A DNA stretch of 64,000 bases from Halalkalicoccus jeotgali B3 (GCF_000196895.1 NC_014297.1:2554467-2618466), one strand, 5' to 3'. Positions 33,923 to 42,467 are shown, counted from the first letter of the stretch. The notes: generated by a model from the letters alone, not told the origin. Numbers and translations: made by a program.

Positions 33923-34544
33923 CGACCTGATCGAGAGCGCCGCCGAGTTAGCCGAGGGCGGCCTCTCGAAGGGCGAGATCGCGGACGAACTGAACGTCTC
34001 CCGGGAGACGGCGAGCTGGCTGGTCGAGCGAAGCGGCCGCGCCGAGCCGCCGACCGAGCCCGAACCGCGGGGCAAGCCCGCCGACATCCACGTCGACTGG
34101 AGCGCGGTCGGTCGCGACAGCGCCCGCCTCTCGTACGTCTCGCGGGCGATGGCCGACCTGCTTCGAAAGCAGGGCGAGGAGATCGACCTCACAGTCGGGA
34201 TCGAGAAGGCCGGCGCGCCGCTTGCGACGATGGTCGGGCGGGAACTCGATACGGACCTCTGTACGTACGCGCCGCGCAAACACCAGTGGGAGGAGGGTGA
34301 CATGGCCGACCTCGGCGGGAGCTTCTCCAGGAATTTCGCGGCGATCCGCGACAGGGAGTGTTACGTGATCGACGACACGATCACGAGCGGCACCACGATG
34401 AAAGAGACCATCGCGGCGATCCGCGAGCAGGGCGGCGAACCCGTCGCCTGCGTGGTCCTCGTGGACAAGCAGGGCGTCGAGGAGATCGAGGGCGTACCCG
34501 TCTACTCGCTGATACAGGTCATCCCCGTCGGCAGCGACGAGTAG
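33909..34544 (+). CDS. gfcR: GfcR, PRTase-fold transcriptional regulator of glucose metabolism
   Basis: Protein of 211 residues. The N terminus has a helix-turn-helix (ELAEGGLSKGEIADELNVSRETASWLVER, about residues 13-41); the rest is a phosphoribosyltransferase-type domain like orotate PRTase, with the PRPP-loop YVIDDTITSGTTMKET at about residues 156-171. This is the architecture of GfcR, which regulates glycolytic and gluconeogenic genes in haloarchaea, originally annotated as a pyrE-like protein. It lies directly after gdh, as expected for that regulator. The overlap with gdh and the internal TATA box indicate coupled and separate expression. Confidence 0.93.
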   Translation: MKNVDDLIESAAELAEGGLSKGEIADELNVSRETASWLVERSGRAEPPTEPEPRGKPADIHVDWSAVGRDSARLSYVSRAMADLLRKQGEEIDLTVGIEKAGAPLATMVGRELDTDLCTYAPRKHQWEEGDMADLGGSFSRNFAAIRDRECYVIDDTITSGTTMKETIAAIREQGGEPVACVVLVDKQGVEEIEGVPVYSLIQVIPVGSDE

Positions 34545-34580
34545 GAAAACCGCTTTCCCCGTTCGCTCCCTAGGACGGGT

Positions 34581-34925
34581 ATGACGTTCCAACCGAACCA
34601 GGGGCTCTCCCAGGAAGAGGTCACTCGACGCGTCGACAGCGCCATCGAGGACAACGAAGTAGTGCTGTTCATGAAGGGCAACCGGCTGATGCCCCAGTGT
34701 GGGTTCTCCCAGCGCGCGCTCGATCTCATCACCCAGTACCGTGAGGACGTCGAGTGTGTCGACACGCTCGAATCGCTCGACGAGTACCGCGCGGCGCTTT
34801 CGGAACACAGCGGCTGGGAAACGACGCCCCAGACGTACGTAAACGGCGAGTTCATCGGTGGGAGCGACGTGCTTGCGGAAATGGACGAGCGCGGCGAACT
34901 GAGACCCGCACTCGACAGCGAGTAG
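34581..34925 (+). CDS. Monothiol (CGFS-type) glutaredoxin
   Basis: Glutaredoxin-family protein, 114 aa, with the active-site CGFS at residues 40-43 (MPQCGFSQRA), followed by WETTPQTYVNGEFIGG, the cis-Pro and GSDV elements that complete the fold. CGFS glutaredoxins typically carry and deliver iron-sulfur clusters. In an organism without glutathione the cluster is presumably held by another small thiol such as gamma-glutamylcysteine. It is 36 bases after gfcR and could be co-transcribed. Confidence 0.93.
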   Translation: MTFQPNQGLSQEEVTRRVDSAIEDNEVVLFMKGNRLMPQCGFSQRALDLITQYREDVECVDTLESLDEYRAALSEHSGWETTPQTYVNGEFIGGSDVLAEMDERGELRPALDSE

Positions 34926-34971
34926 GCTGACGCGACCGGGAGCGAAGCGACCTGACTGTGCAGCCACCACC

Positions 34972-34976
34972 TTTTT
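34972..34976 (+). terminator. T5 tract after the glutaredoxin gene
   Basis: Five T follow the glutaredoxin stop by 46 nt. This is before the promoter-like CCATATATG around 34988, so it may separate the two transcription units. Confidence 0.35.
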
Positions 34977-35071
34977 GTAGGGAAAGGCCATATATGTCTG
35001 GAGCGCTTACTGTAACCTGCACGAGCGCGGTTACGGGTCGACAACCACGCGACGAGATTCATCCACCAACA

Positions 35072-35641
35072 ATGTCAGGGCGCGTATATCAACTTCACTC
35101 GACGCTGGAACTGCCCCTCGAGGACGTCACCGAATACTTCGAATCGGATCCGGAACTCCCGGAGCAGATCGAAGACATCGACATCACGAGGCGAAACAAC
35201 ACGCTTATCATCAAATCCGTCGCCCGCGAGGGGGCGGTAAGCAAGTACACGCCGACCGCCCAACTCAAGGCGAGCGTGGCCGAAACCCGGGTCTACGAGG
35301 AGGAACCCGAGACGGGCCCGGGCGCACCGCCCGCCTGGGGCGAGGAAGAAGAGGAGATCCCCTCGGAACTCGTCGAGTTCGCCGCGTTCAAGGGCGATCG
35401 GGAGACCGTCCTCCAGAACACGGCGCTCCAATTCCCGATGTTCGAGGTACTCTGTGCCATCGCCCAACAGGCCGAGAAGGGCACGCTGACCGCCATCGCC
35501 GAGCGCGACGGCGAACTCGAGGCCACCAAGATCGTCGACGGTGAGAAACGCCCCGCGACCGTCGAAGTCGTCGAAGGACCCGGCAAGGAGAGTGCGCCGG
35601 CCAACGGGATCAACTGGCGGGACAACAAGTTCATCTCCTGA
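35072..35641 (+). CDS. Conserved haloarchaeal protein (DUF7110-like)
   Basis: Protein of 189 residues starting MSGRVYQLHSTLELPLEDVTEYFES. The N-terminal 75 residues alternate strand and helix; an acidic linker (VYEEEPETGPGAPPAWGEEEEEIPSEL) precedes a second half with helix FAAFKGDRETVLQNTALQFP and strands with GTLTAIAERDGELEATKIVDG. I recall it as a conserved haloarchaeal family (DUF7110) of unknown function. The start is the ATG right after CCACCAACA; a longer in-frame start at 34958 crosses promoter-like sequence (CCATATATG, ~34988). Confidence 0.75.
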   Translation: MSGRVYQLHSTLELPLEDVTEYFESDPELPEQIEDIDITRRNNTLIIKSVAREGAVSKYTPTAQLKASVAETRVYEEEPETGPGAPPAWGEEEEEIPSELVEFAAFKGDRETVLQNTALQFPMFEVLCAIAQQAEKGTLTAIAERDGELEATKIVDGEKRPATVEVVEGPGKESAPANGINWRDNKFIS

Positions 35642-35719
35642 TCGAGCACCCTGTCATCACACCTCATGACAGGCCGTAAACCCTTTGTGCGTCCTAATTA
35701 AATCTCATTAGCGAACACC

Positions 35720-36691
35720 ATGCCCGAAGGCTTTCCCGACTACTTGGACGTCGATTACAGCGACGGCGAGGGACAGACCCCCGAGGAGTACCCCACCCTC
35801 GATACGAAACTCGAGAAGGCGATCGAGGTCACCCGCCGGGGACTCGAACAGTACGAGAACCCCGCGGTGATGTGGACCGGCGGGAAGGACTCGACGCTTA
35901 CTCTCTACTTCATCAAAGAGGTCGCAGAGCAGTTCGATCTGGAGGTGCCCCCGGCGGTCTTCATCGACCACTACCAGCACTTCGACGAGATCCACGAGTT
36001 CGTCGAGAAATGGGCCGACGAGTGGGACCTGGAGGTCATCTACGCGCGTAACGACGACGTCGGTCAGTACGTCGATTCCCATGGTTTGGAGCCCGGCGAC
36101 GACATCGATATCGGGGAGCTCAACGAGCAGAACCGCCACCACGTGCGTGATCTCCTCGAGTACGAGGAGGAGACCTTCCCGTTCCTGCTCGACACCTACG
36201 TCGGCAACCACCTGCTCAAGACGGTGGCGCTGAACAACGCCCTTGAGGAGTACGACATCGACGGCGTCATCTCGGGCGTGCGCTGGGACGAACAGGAGGC
36301 CCGCGCCGACGAGACGTTCTTCAGCCCGCGTCACGACCCCGAGATCTACCCGCCCCACGACCGTATCCAGCCCATCCTGCACTTCGACGAGCGCGCCGTC
36401 TGGGACGCCTTCTGGTACGTCGTCGTCCCCGAAACCGTCGAGGGCTACCCCGAGGAGGGCTACGTCCCCGAGGGCTACGACGACCTGCCCGAGGGCATCT
36501 CTCAAGAGGACATCCCGATCTCGCCGAAGTACTTCGAGGGCTTCCGGTCGCTCGGCAGCGAGATCAGCACGCAGAAATCCACCGACGACCCGGCCTGGCT
36601 CCAGGACGTCGAGAACACCGTCGAGCGCGAGGGTCGCGCCCAAGACAAGGAGGACCTGATGGAGCGCCTGCGCGATCTCGGCTACATGTAG
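35720..36691 (+). CDS. PAPS-reductase-family protein, copy 1
   Basis: Phosphoadenosine phosphosulfate reductase-family (adenine nucleotide alpha-hydrolase) protein, 323 aa. The ATP/PAPS loop WTGGKDST lies at residues 52-59; it is followed by FIDHYQHFDEI and later VISGVRWDEQEARADETFFSPRHD, the substrate-binding region. The C terminus KDKEDLMERLRDLGYM-like end is shared with the second copy. True PAPS reductases need a C-terminal cysteine, and none is visible, so the substrate may not be PAPS; sulfurtransferase or nucleotide-hydrolase roles are open. A TAATTAAAT box precedes the start. Confidence 0.85.
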   Translation: MPEGFPDYLDVDYSDGEGQTPEEYPTLDTKLEKAIEVTRRGLEQYENPAVMWTGGKDSTLTLYFIKEVAEQFDLEVPPAVFIDHYQHFDEIHEFVEKWADEWDLEVIYARNDDVGQYVDSHGLEPGDDIDIGELNEQNRHHVRDLLEYEEETFPFLLDTYVGNHLLKTVALNNALEEYDIDGVISGVRWDEQEARADETFFSPRHDPEIYPPHDRIQPILHFDERAVWDAFWYVVVPETVEGYPEEGYVPEGYDDLPEGISQEDIPISPKYFEGFRSLGSEISTQKSTDDPAWLQDVENTVEREGRAQDKEDLMERLRDLGYM

Positions 36692-36710
36692 GCGCTCAGA
36701 CGGCTCGGTT

Positions 36711-36736
36711 CGACGCCCCACGCGCCGTGGCGGCGT
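36711..36736. other. GC-rich hairpin between the PAPS-reductase copies
   Basis: GACGCC (36711-36716) pairs with GGCGTC (36731-36736), and CACG (36718-36721) with CGTG (36725-36728). It is 20 bases after the stop of copy 1 and has no T-run after it. Possible RNA-stabilising or terminating structure. Confidence 0.45.
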
Positions 36737-36902
36737 CCGTGTGGACTCCCGATGCCGTTCGTTTCGAGTGCTCGCGAACGACGTACCGTAACAGCCGTCT
36801 TCGCGGGTCGCGTGTGTGGGTGAAACGTGCCTTAGTGACGTCCTACACCCGTGAGAGGGGCTTTCAGAGAATATATTTACGGAGCCGGTCCCTACCGCAC
36901 AT

Positions 36903-37154
36903 ATGAGACGATCGACCCGTTCGCGGAGCCTGTCGAACCGATTCAGAGATCCCGAAGTGACGATCGCCGCCGGACTGTTCGCCATCGGCGCCGCGATTTA
37001 CGCGATCGAGACGCTCTCCCCGACGCTGTTGCTTGACGACGGAAACCCCGCCACGTTGGCCGCGAGCTTCGGCGTTCTCGGTGCGTTCTATCTCGCGGTC
37101 CTGTTGCTCTCGGCGGCGACCGGCAACACGGGCCGGTCCGTCGGCCGGGAGTGA
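36903..37154 (+). CDS. Small membrane protein between the PAPS-reductase copies
   Basis: Protein of 83 residues. A basic start (MRRSTRSRSLSNRFRD) is followed by two hydrophobic helices (TIAAGLFAIGAAIYAIETL and TLAASFGVLGAFYLAVLLLS). The AT-rich AGAATATATTTACGG just upstream (about 36870) is a good TATA-type promoter. It ends 80 bases before the second PAPS-reductase gene and is probably on the same transcript. No family is recognised; it could be a membrane anchor or partner for the reductase copies. Confidence 0.65.
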   Translation: MRRSTRSRSLSNRFRDPEVTIAAGLFAIGAAIYAIETLSPTLLLDDGNPATLAASFGVLGAFYLAVLLLSAATGNTGRSVGRE

Positions 37155-37236
37155 TGATCGGGCGGCGATTCGATCCGGTTCGAGCACGCTCGAGAAGTAC
37201 CAACATAGATTACGGCCGGACGCGTCGCTGTCGGTG

Positions 37237-38187
37237 ATGGCCCCTTTTCCGACGTACCTGGATGTCGATTACAGCGACGGCGAGGGACAGACCCCCGAGG
37301 AGTACCCCACTCTCGATACGAAACTCGAGAAGGCGATCGAGGTCACCCGACGCGGCCTCGAACAGTACGAGAACCCCGCGGTGATGTGGACCGGCGGGAA
37401 GGACTCGACGCTCGTACTCTATTTCGTCCGCGAGGTCGCCCGCGAGTTCGATCTGGAGGTGCCCCCCGTGGTGTTCATCGATCACTTCGAGCACTTCCCC
37501 GAAGTCCTCAGGTTCGTCGAGCGGTGGGCCGACGAGTGGGGTCTCGATCTACGCTACGCCCGAAACGAGGAGTTCGTCCGCCTGGGCGATCCCGGCGACG
37601 AGATCCCGGTGGAGGCCCTCGGCACGGAGAACGAACGGGAACTGCGCGACCGGCTCGGCCACGAGGGCGAGACCTTCGTCTTTAGCGCCGACAGCTACGA
37701 GGGTAACCACCTGTTGAAGACCGTCGCCCTCAACTCGATCATCCGCGAGGAGGGGTTCGACGGCGTGTTCTCGGGCGTGCGCTGGGACGAACAGGCCGCG
37801 CGCGCCGACGAGACGTTCTTCAGCCCGCGCCACGACCCCGAGAAGTACCCGCCCCACGACCGGATACACTCGATACTGCAGTTCGACGAGGCTGCCGTCT
37901 GGGACGCGATGTGGACCCACGTCGTCCCCGACGCGGTCGAAGGCTATCCCGTCGGCCACGTTCCACAGGACTTCGACGACCTCCCCGTCGGAGTCGAACC
38001 CGAGGACCTGCCCGTGAGCCCGAAGTATTTCGAGGGGTTTCGCTCGCTGGGCAGCGAGCGGGGATCGGCGAGAAGCGACGACCGCCCCGCGTGGCTCCAG
38101 GACCTCGACGGGACGACCGAACGCGCGGGCCGCTCCCAGGACAAAGAAGACCTGATGGGACGCCTGCGCGATCTCGGCTATATGTAG
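37237..38187 (+). CDS. PAPS-reductase-family protein, copy 2
   Basis: Second PAPS-reductase-family protein (316 aa), clearly a paralogue of copy 1. The first 50 residues and the substrate region (SGVRWDEQAARADETFFSPR) are almost identical to copy 1, while the middle (NEEFVRLGDPGDEIPVEALG) differs. The loop WTGGKDST and the C-terminal KEDLMGRLRDLGYM are conserved. Start: ATG before APFPTYLDVDYSDG; a GTG one codon earlier is also possible. Divergence confined to blocks suggests specialisation or conversion between the copies. Confidence 0.85.
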   Translation: MAPFPTYLDVDYSDGEGQTPEEYPTLDTKLEKAIEVTRRGLEQYENPAVMWTGGKDSTLVLYFVREVAREFDLEVPPVVFIDHFEHFPEVLRFVERWADEWGLDLRYARNEEFVRLGDPGDEIPVEALGTENERELRDRLGHEGETFVFSADSYEGNHLLKTVALNSIIREEGFDGVFSGVRWDEQAARADETFFSPRHDPEKYPPHDRIHSILQFDEAAVWDAMWTHVVPDAVEGYPVGHVPQDFDDLPVGVEPEDLPVSPKYFEGFRSLGSERGSARSDDRPAWLQDLDGTTERAGRSQDKEDLMGRLRDLGYM

Positions 38188-38245
38188 CCCGGACGAGCGA
38201 CCGCCAGCCGAACGTTCAAGCCACTTGGCCCCCTAAAACGGCCGA

Positions 38246-39553
38246 ATGCGACTCGACGAGTACATCGAGGGGTTCGAGCGCGACGAGGCCGCAGAGCGCC
38301 GCCGGCTCGCCCGCGAGAAGTCCTACGGGATCACGCAGTACCTCGACGAGGTCGAGGACCGCTTTTCGGAGGCGCTCTCGGGCGAGTCGCTCGTGGGCTC
38401 GACCGCCCCCTCGATCTTCGTCGGTCACTCGAACTATCCCCGAGTCTCGACGGGGCTGCTCTCGCCGGTCGGCGACGAGGACCGTGCCGCCGAGTACGCC
38501 ACCGACGGCGCGTGGTACCGCCAGGGGCTCTCGATCGACGACGTGGTCCAACTGCGCACCGGACTGCTCAACGCCAACCGCTTTACCGACGTGCGCTCGG
38601 CCGGGGGGAACACGGCCGTCCGGGGATCCGGTACTCCCGCGGTTCACGACGTCTGGGACGGCTTTATCGGCACCCAGCGGGAAGTCGCCATCGCCGATCG
38701 GCCCGTCGACGTCGAGATCGGGCTCTCGGACTCACGACTTGACTTCGATCTCCCCGACGACGACACCGCCGCGCCACGCGGGCCGCGTACGGGCGCCGAA
38801 TCCGCGACGCTGACCGAGAACCCCCACGTTCCGCGGGCCGTCGAGAAGACCTTGGAGGACGACGACTGGCGCGCAGAGGGCGCGATGGCCTATCTGTATC
38901 GACGGGGGTTCGACGTCTACGAGATCAACCGCATCCTCTCGGCGGGCGCGCTCGGCGAGGCCGAAACCCGCCGACTGGTCCCCACACGCTGGTCGATCAC
39001 CGCCGTCGACGACACTGTCGGGAAGTTCCTCCGGGGTTCGATCAGGTCGAATCCGAGCGTCGACGAGACGCGGGTCTTTTCGAGCGAGTACATGGGCAAC
39101 CGGTATTGGGCGATCCTTTCTCCGGGTAACTGGGAGTTCGAACTCGTCGAGATGAAAGCACCCGGCAGCGTCTGGAACCCCGTCGGGTCGGACGTCTGGA
39201 TCGCAAGCGACCACGAGGGCTACGAGGGCCGAACCAAGTATGTCGACGGCGGGACCGCCGGTGCCTACTATGCGACCCGACTGGCCGCGCTCGAACACCT
39301 CGAGGAGATCGGCCGACAGGCGAAGGTGCTCGTTCTCCGGCACGTCTCCGACGAGTACTGGGCGCCGGTAGGCGTGTGGCAGATCAGAGAGAGCGTCCGG
39401 GACGCCCTCGGAGGCGAGAGCGGCGTTGCCGAAACCTTCCACGGGGCGGTTCGCGGGATCGAACCGCACCTCCCGATCTCGACGGGCGATCTCCGGCGGT
39501 CCTCCGAGCTGGTCGCTGGCGTGCAGGCCTCGCTCGCGGATTTCTCGACCTGA
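38246..39553 (+). CDS. nreA: DNA repair protein NreA with PCNA-interacting C terminus
   Basis: Archaeal NreA, 435 aa, implicated in DNA-damage repair in haloarchaea. Family features are the N-terminal MRLDEYIEGFERDEAAE, the central segment with SAGGNTAVRGSGTPAVHDVWDGFIGT, LVPTRWSITAVDDTVGKFL and SPGNWEFELVEMKAPGSVW. The C terminus ends VQASLADFST, a QxxLxxF motif of the PIP-box type for binding PCNA, as described for NreA. The N-terminal Zn-ribbon seen in some other Nre proteins is not present. Confidence is high. Confidence 0.95.
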   Translation: MRLDEYIEGFERDEAAERRRLAREKSYGITQYLDEVEDRFSEALSGESLVGSTAPSIFVGHSNYPRVSTGLLSPVGDEDRAAEYATDGAWYRQGLSIDDVVQLRTGLLNANRFTDVRSAGGNTAVRGSGTPAVHDVWDGFIGTQREVAIADRPVDVEIGLSDSRLDFDLPDDDTAAPRGPRTGAESATLTENPHVPRAVEKTLEDDDWRAEGAMAYLYRRGFDVYEINRILSAGALGEAETRRLVPTRWSITAVDDTVGKFLRGSIRSNPSVDETRVFSSEYMGNRYWAILSPGNWEFELVEMKAPGSVWNPVGSDVWIASDHEGYEGRTKYVDGGTAGAYYATRLAALEHLEEIGRQAKVLVLRHVSDEYWAPVGVWQIRESVRDALGGESGVAETFHGAVRGIEPHLPISTGDLRRSSELVAGVQASLADFST

Positions 39554-39623
39554 TTCGACGCAATTCGACGAACGCGCTCCGGACGGCCACAAGCGCTATC
39601 GGAGTCCGTGTACCGATCTGACC

Positions 39624-39797
39624 ATGCTTCTGTTCGGTCCGACTCCTGGCGGTGTCGAGTTCACCGTAATCCTGTTGACGATCTTCATCTTCCTCGCGCC
39701 CGTGGTTCTCGCTATCGTGGCGTTCAAACGGTATGTCGGAACCGATCGTGAGCGTCTCAGCGAACTCGAAGAGCTCCGCGAGCGGGTCGAGGAGTGA
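39624..39797 (+). CDS. Small single-helix membrane protein A
   Basis: Protein of 57 residues: MLLFGPTPGG, one long hydrophobic helix (VILLTIFIFLAPVVLAIVAF), then an acidic amphipathic tail (DRERLSELEELRERVEE), which could form a coiled coil. It precedes a related small gene on the same strand and follows nreA. No catalytic features. The family is known from haloarchaea but not functionally defined to me. Confidence 0.6.
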   Translation: MLLFGPTPGGVEFTVILLTIFIFLAPVVLAIVAFKRYVGTDRERLSELEELRERVEE

Positions 39798-39836
39798 CGG
39801 GCGAACGCTTATTCGCTCGTCACACCTACTCGGGAT

Positions 39837-40058
39837 ATGGACGTGCTGGTCGCCGCTGGCTCCTTTTCGCCCGTCGAACTCGGCCTGCTCGCGTTGATCG
39901 TCATTACGCTCGTTCTCCCGGTCGTACTGGCGCTGGCGCTCGAACGGTTCGTTTACAAGGGGAGGGTGGCGGATCCGGTCGGGTTCGCGGAACTCGAAAA
40001 CCGGTTCGACAACGGGAAGATGTGGGCCGAACGGCTCCGCGAGGATCGGGAGGACTAA
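39837..40058 (+). CDS. Small single-helix membrane protein B (paralogue of A)
   Basis: Protein of 73 residues. SPVELGLLALIVITLVLPVVLALALERFVYKG parallels the helix of the preceding small protein (GVEFTVILLTIFIFLAPVVLAI), so the two are probably paralogues. An acidic tail (FAELENRFDNGKMWAERLREDRED) follows. It overlaps the end of the convergent DUF302 gene by four bases. Function unknown; a membrane anchor or regulator is possible. Confidence 0.65.
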   Translation: MDVLVAAGSFSPVELGLLALIVITLVLPVVLALALERFVYKGRVADPVGFAELENRFDNGKMWAERLREDRED

Positions 40059-40570
40059 CGGGGACTGCCGCCGGCACCTTCCCGTTTGCCGCCCTGCGGG
40101 CCGCGTGGTTTCTCGCCGCCCGATCCCTGCGTGTCGAGGTTCGACATCGCCTCCTCGACCAGTTCGCCGGTTTCGGCGACGATCTCCGCCCACTCGTCGT
40201 TGTCGGGCGCGAGCGCGACGAGGCGGGCGATCTTCATGATCGAGACGTGATAGACCCGCTGGAGGCCGGGTTCGATCTCCCAGACGACGACGTTACAGGG
40301 AAAGATCGCACCGATCTGCTCTGTTACGTCGAGCGCCTTGTCGGCCATTCGCGGGTTACACGCCCCCAGGACGTAGTACGGATCGCGATCGGAGCCGACC
40401 TTTTCGCGAAGCAGTTCGGAGGGGGAGAACTCGACGGGGACACCAAAGCCCGCCGCCGTGAACGCCTCGCGGACGTGTTCGACCGCCTCGTCGTGGCCCA
40501 TCGTGAGGGTGACGCTTCGTTCGCCGACGTCCTCCGCGGTCAACTGCTCGGGATCGATTGGGAGGCTCAT
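40055..40570 (-). CDS. DUF302 domain protein
   Basis: Protein of 171 residues with a DUF302 domain (about residues 15-120): LTMGHDEAVEHVREAFTAAGFGVPVEF, then YYVLGACNPRMADKALDVTEQIGAIFPCNVVVWEI. A Cys in the central GACNP is conserved in the domain. The C-terminal 45 residues are a helical and then Gly/Lys/Arg-rich tail. Domain function is poorly known; some members bind metals or lipids. It is the last of a minus-strand group with the CPBP protease gene upstream (gap about 40 bases). Confidence 0.88.
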   Translation of the reverse strand: MSLPIDPEQLTAEDVGERSVTLTMGHDEAVEHVREAFTAAGFGVPVEFSPSELLREKVGSDRDPYYVLGACNPRMADKALDVTEQIGAIFPCNVVVWEIEPGLQRVYHVSIMKIARLVALAPDNDEWAEIVAETGELVEEAMSNLDTQGSGGEKPRGPQGGKREGAGGSPR

Positions 40571-40611
40571 GGTCGATCTATCGGACGACGCCCTCAAAAA
40601 AGACCCGCCGG

Positions 40612-41271
40612 CTACAGCGGCAGGGGAAGCCAGGCGAGCCATCGGAGGACCGCCTCGGGCGAGACGAGCGGCTCGTGGAGGACGAGCCAGTCGAGCAACA
40701 CGAGCCCGCCGCCGTGGGCGACCGTCGAGGGCAGAATCGAATCGGCGTGGTAGTCGACCGCGCCGAACAACACGTCCGTCGGCCCCGAGAGTGCGAGTTC
40801 GATCGGCGGCTTGTGGACGTGGAGCAGCGCGTAGACGACGGGACTGATGAAGACACACTTCGCGCCGAGGTCCCGGACCCCGACACAGAGCAACCCCCTG
40901 AAGTACGTCTCGGTGGCGAGCGCGAGGACGAACAGCTGGATCGCGTGAGGGACGAACGCCCCCAGTGCGGGCGTGGTCTCCCACAGCGGGTAGAACTCCC
41001 GGACGCTCGGGAGGGTCGAGCCGACGAGGTAGAACGGAAGGACGAACGCCGAGAGCACTAAGGTATCGCGGATCGCCCGGCGGTCGACCCGCCAGCCGAC
41101 GTTCCGGCCGTGGACGAGCCCGAGCCCGAGAGGGACCAGCAGGTACAGCAGGGTGTCGCGAACGACCCGCCCGGTCAGGGTGGTCGTCGACCAGTTGACC
41201 CAGACGAGGAGAACGACGCCACCGACCAGGAGCGACTGGTGAACCCACGAGAGCCGTCCCGGGATCGACAT
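40612..41271 (-). CDS. CPBP-family intramembrane protease-like protein
   Basis: Membrane protein of 219 residues with about six hydrophobic segments. The CPBP (type II CAAX protease/ABI) motif reads ATETYFRGLL, with ETxxxR in place of the usual EExxxR; a His follows in ALLHVHKPPIE, and a further His lies in AHGGGLVLLDW. These supply most of the expected active-site residues, but the first Glu is replaced by Thr, so activity is uncertain. Its start abuts the stop of the DUF5789-type gene, indicating one operon. Confidence 0.75.
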   Translation of the reverse strand: MSIPGRLSWVHQSLLVGGVVLLVWVNWSTTTLTGRVVRDTLLYLLVPLGLGLVHGRNVGWRVDRRAIRDTLVLSAFVLPFYLVGSTLPSVREFYPLWETTPALGAFVPHAIQLFVLALATETYFRGLLCVGVRDLGAKCVFISPVVYALLHVHKPPIELALSGPTDVLFGAVDYHADSILPSTVAHGGGLVLLDWLVLHEPLVSPEAVLRWLAWLPLPL

Positions 41272-41565
41272 CTACTCGGCGCTCGGAACCGGTCCATCCC
41301 CGATCACGTCTCGACAGGCATCGACGAACTCCTGGCGGCTCTCGAAGTAGGTGATATCGGTTCCGTCGAGGAGCTCCTCGACCGACGTGGGCCCCTCGGC
41401 GGTGCGGACGACCGTCTCGCCTTCCTTTCGCCGGATTTCGCTCCGCTGGACGGGCCAGTACAGGCGGGAGGCCACGCGCGCGATTGGGGCGCCCTCGACC
41501 GGCGTTCGGTCGCCGAGTTCGACGAGCGGGGCCTCCTCCTCTTGGGCTTCGTCTTCGTCGCTCAT
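41272..41565 (-). CDS. DUF5789-type haloarchaeal protein
   Basis: Acidic protein of 97 residues beginning MSDEDEAQEEEAPLVELG. The core GDRTPVEGAPIARVASRLYWPVQRSEIRRKEGETVVRTAEGP and the end TYFESRQEFVDACRDVIGDGPVP match a conserved small haloarchaeal family (DUF5789-type). Function unknown. It is immediately upstream of the CPBP gene without a gap, so they are co-transcribed. The upstream in-frame ATG (MNRAPRESS) is less likely. Confidence 0.75.
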   Translation of the reverse strand: MSDEDEAQEEEAPLVELGDRTPVEGAPIARVASRLYWPVQRSEIRRKEGETVVRTAEGPTSVEELLDGTDITYFESRQEFVDACRDVIGDGPVPSAE

Positions 41566-41646
41566 GGGGCTGGATTCGCGAGGGGCGCGATTCAAGCTTT
41601 CGATCGCCGTGAAAGGCTTTTACTGCAGGGCGATCCAACTCCGGGT

Positions 41647-42222
41647 ATGTACGTCCGGGGTGCCAAGAAGCGAGAAGAGGTCTGGCTCCTCGACGAGATC
41701 GAGCGACTGGGCCTCGACGAGGCCGCGTTTCGCTCCCGCGAGTACGTCATCGCGCTCGACGAGGAGACGGGCGAGAAGGCCGGGTTCGGTCGGCTCAGAC
41801 TCTACGACGAGGTCTGTGAGATAACGAGCCTCGGCGTCGCCGAAGCGTGGCGCGGGCAGGGCGTCGGCGCACACGTCACCGAGCGCCTCGTCGATCACGC
41901 CGGCGACGAGGGGTTCGAGCGGGTCTACGCGCTCGCGCCGGAACCCGACTACCTGCTGCAGTTCGGATTCGAACCGATCGAGCGCTCGGGGCTTCCCGAA
42001 CCGCTCGGGGAGCGACTCGACGCCAAACGCGAGCACCGCGAGGAGGTGATCGCGACCGCCCTCGCCACCGAATCGTTCTCGATGCCCGAGCGGCTCCGCG
42101 AACGCTTCAAAGCGGCCTCGCCGGCACCGACGGGCGACGAAAGCGAGGAGACGCTTCCCCCCGAGGAGTTCGGGATCGATCCCGACACGGCGACCTACAA
42201 GTACGACACGGGCCGTCAGTAG
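41647..42222 (+). CDS. GNAT family N-acetyltransferase
   Basis: GNAT acetyltransferase, 191 aa. Strands [18 protein letters not shown] and [21 protein letters not shown] include the acetyl-CoA loop RGQGVG (motif A, about residues 68-73); the C-terminal half ends with an acidic extension ([24 protein letters not shown]). The N-terminal [25 protein letters not shown] is typical of haloarchaeal amino-acid N-acetyltransferase-like proteins. Its 3' end overlaps the convergent small membrane gene by seven bases. Substrate unknown. Confidence 0.88.
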   Translation: MYVRGAKKREEVWLLDEIERLGLDEAAFRSREYVIALDEETGEKAGFGRLRLYDEVCEITSLGVAEAWRGQGVGAHVTERLVDHAGDEGFERVYALAPEPDYLLQFGFEPIERSGLPEPLGERLDAKREHREEVIATALATESFSMPERLRERFKAASPAPTGDESEETLPPEEFGIDPDTATYKYDTGRQ

Positions 42223-42467
42223 TTCTCGTTGTCGCTGACGAAGCCGCTCTTGAACGCGATCCACGTCAGCACGCTCATAAAGAGGATCGGCGGGAGGATC
42301 GCAAAGCCCCAGATCGGGTTGAGTCCCCAGCCGATGACGAGGATCACGTCCGCGATCCCCAGCGCGACGAAGGGCAGTGTGTACTTCGCGGCCCGGAGGC
42401 GGTCGCTGCGGTCCTCGGTCGGGATCGGCGACCCGTCGCCCTCGTCGGGCGCGACCGGCGTGTCCAT
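42216..42467 (-). CDS. Small two-helix membrane protein
   Basis: Protein of 83 residues. An acidic start ([29 protein letters not shown]) is followed by two hydrophobic helices ([19 protein letters not shown] and [21 protein letters not shown]). It converges on the GNAT gene with a seven-base overlap and diverges from the methylmalonyl-CoA mutase gene. It is a plausible conserved haloarchaeal membrane protein of unknown role. Confidence 0.7.
   Translation of the reverse strand: MDTPVAPDEGDGSPIPTEDRSDRLRAAKYTLPFVALGIADVILVIGWGLNPIWGFAILPPILFMSVLTWIAFKSGFVSDNENY

Noticed and set aside
35720..38187. Interpretation of the tandem genes as an active sulfate-assimilation operon
   Set aside because: Neither protein has the C-terminal catalytic cysteine, and no sulfite reductase or ATP sulfurylase gene is nearby, so I only call them family members.
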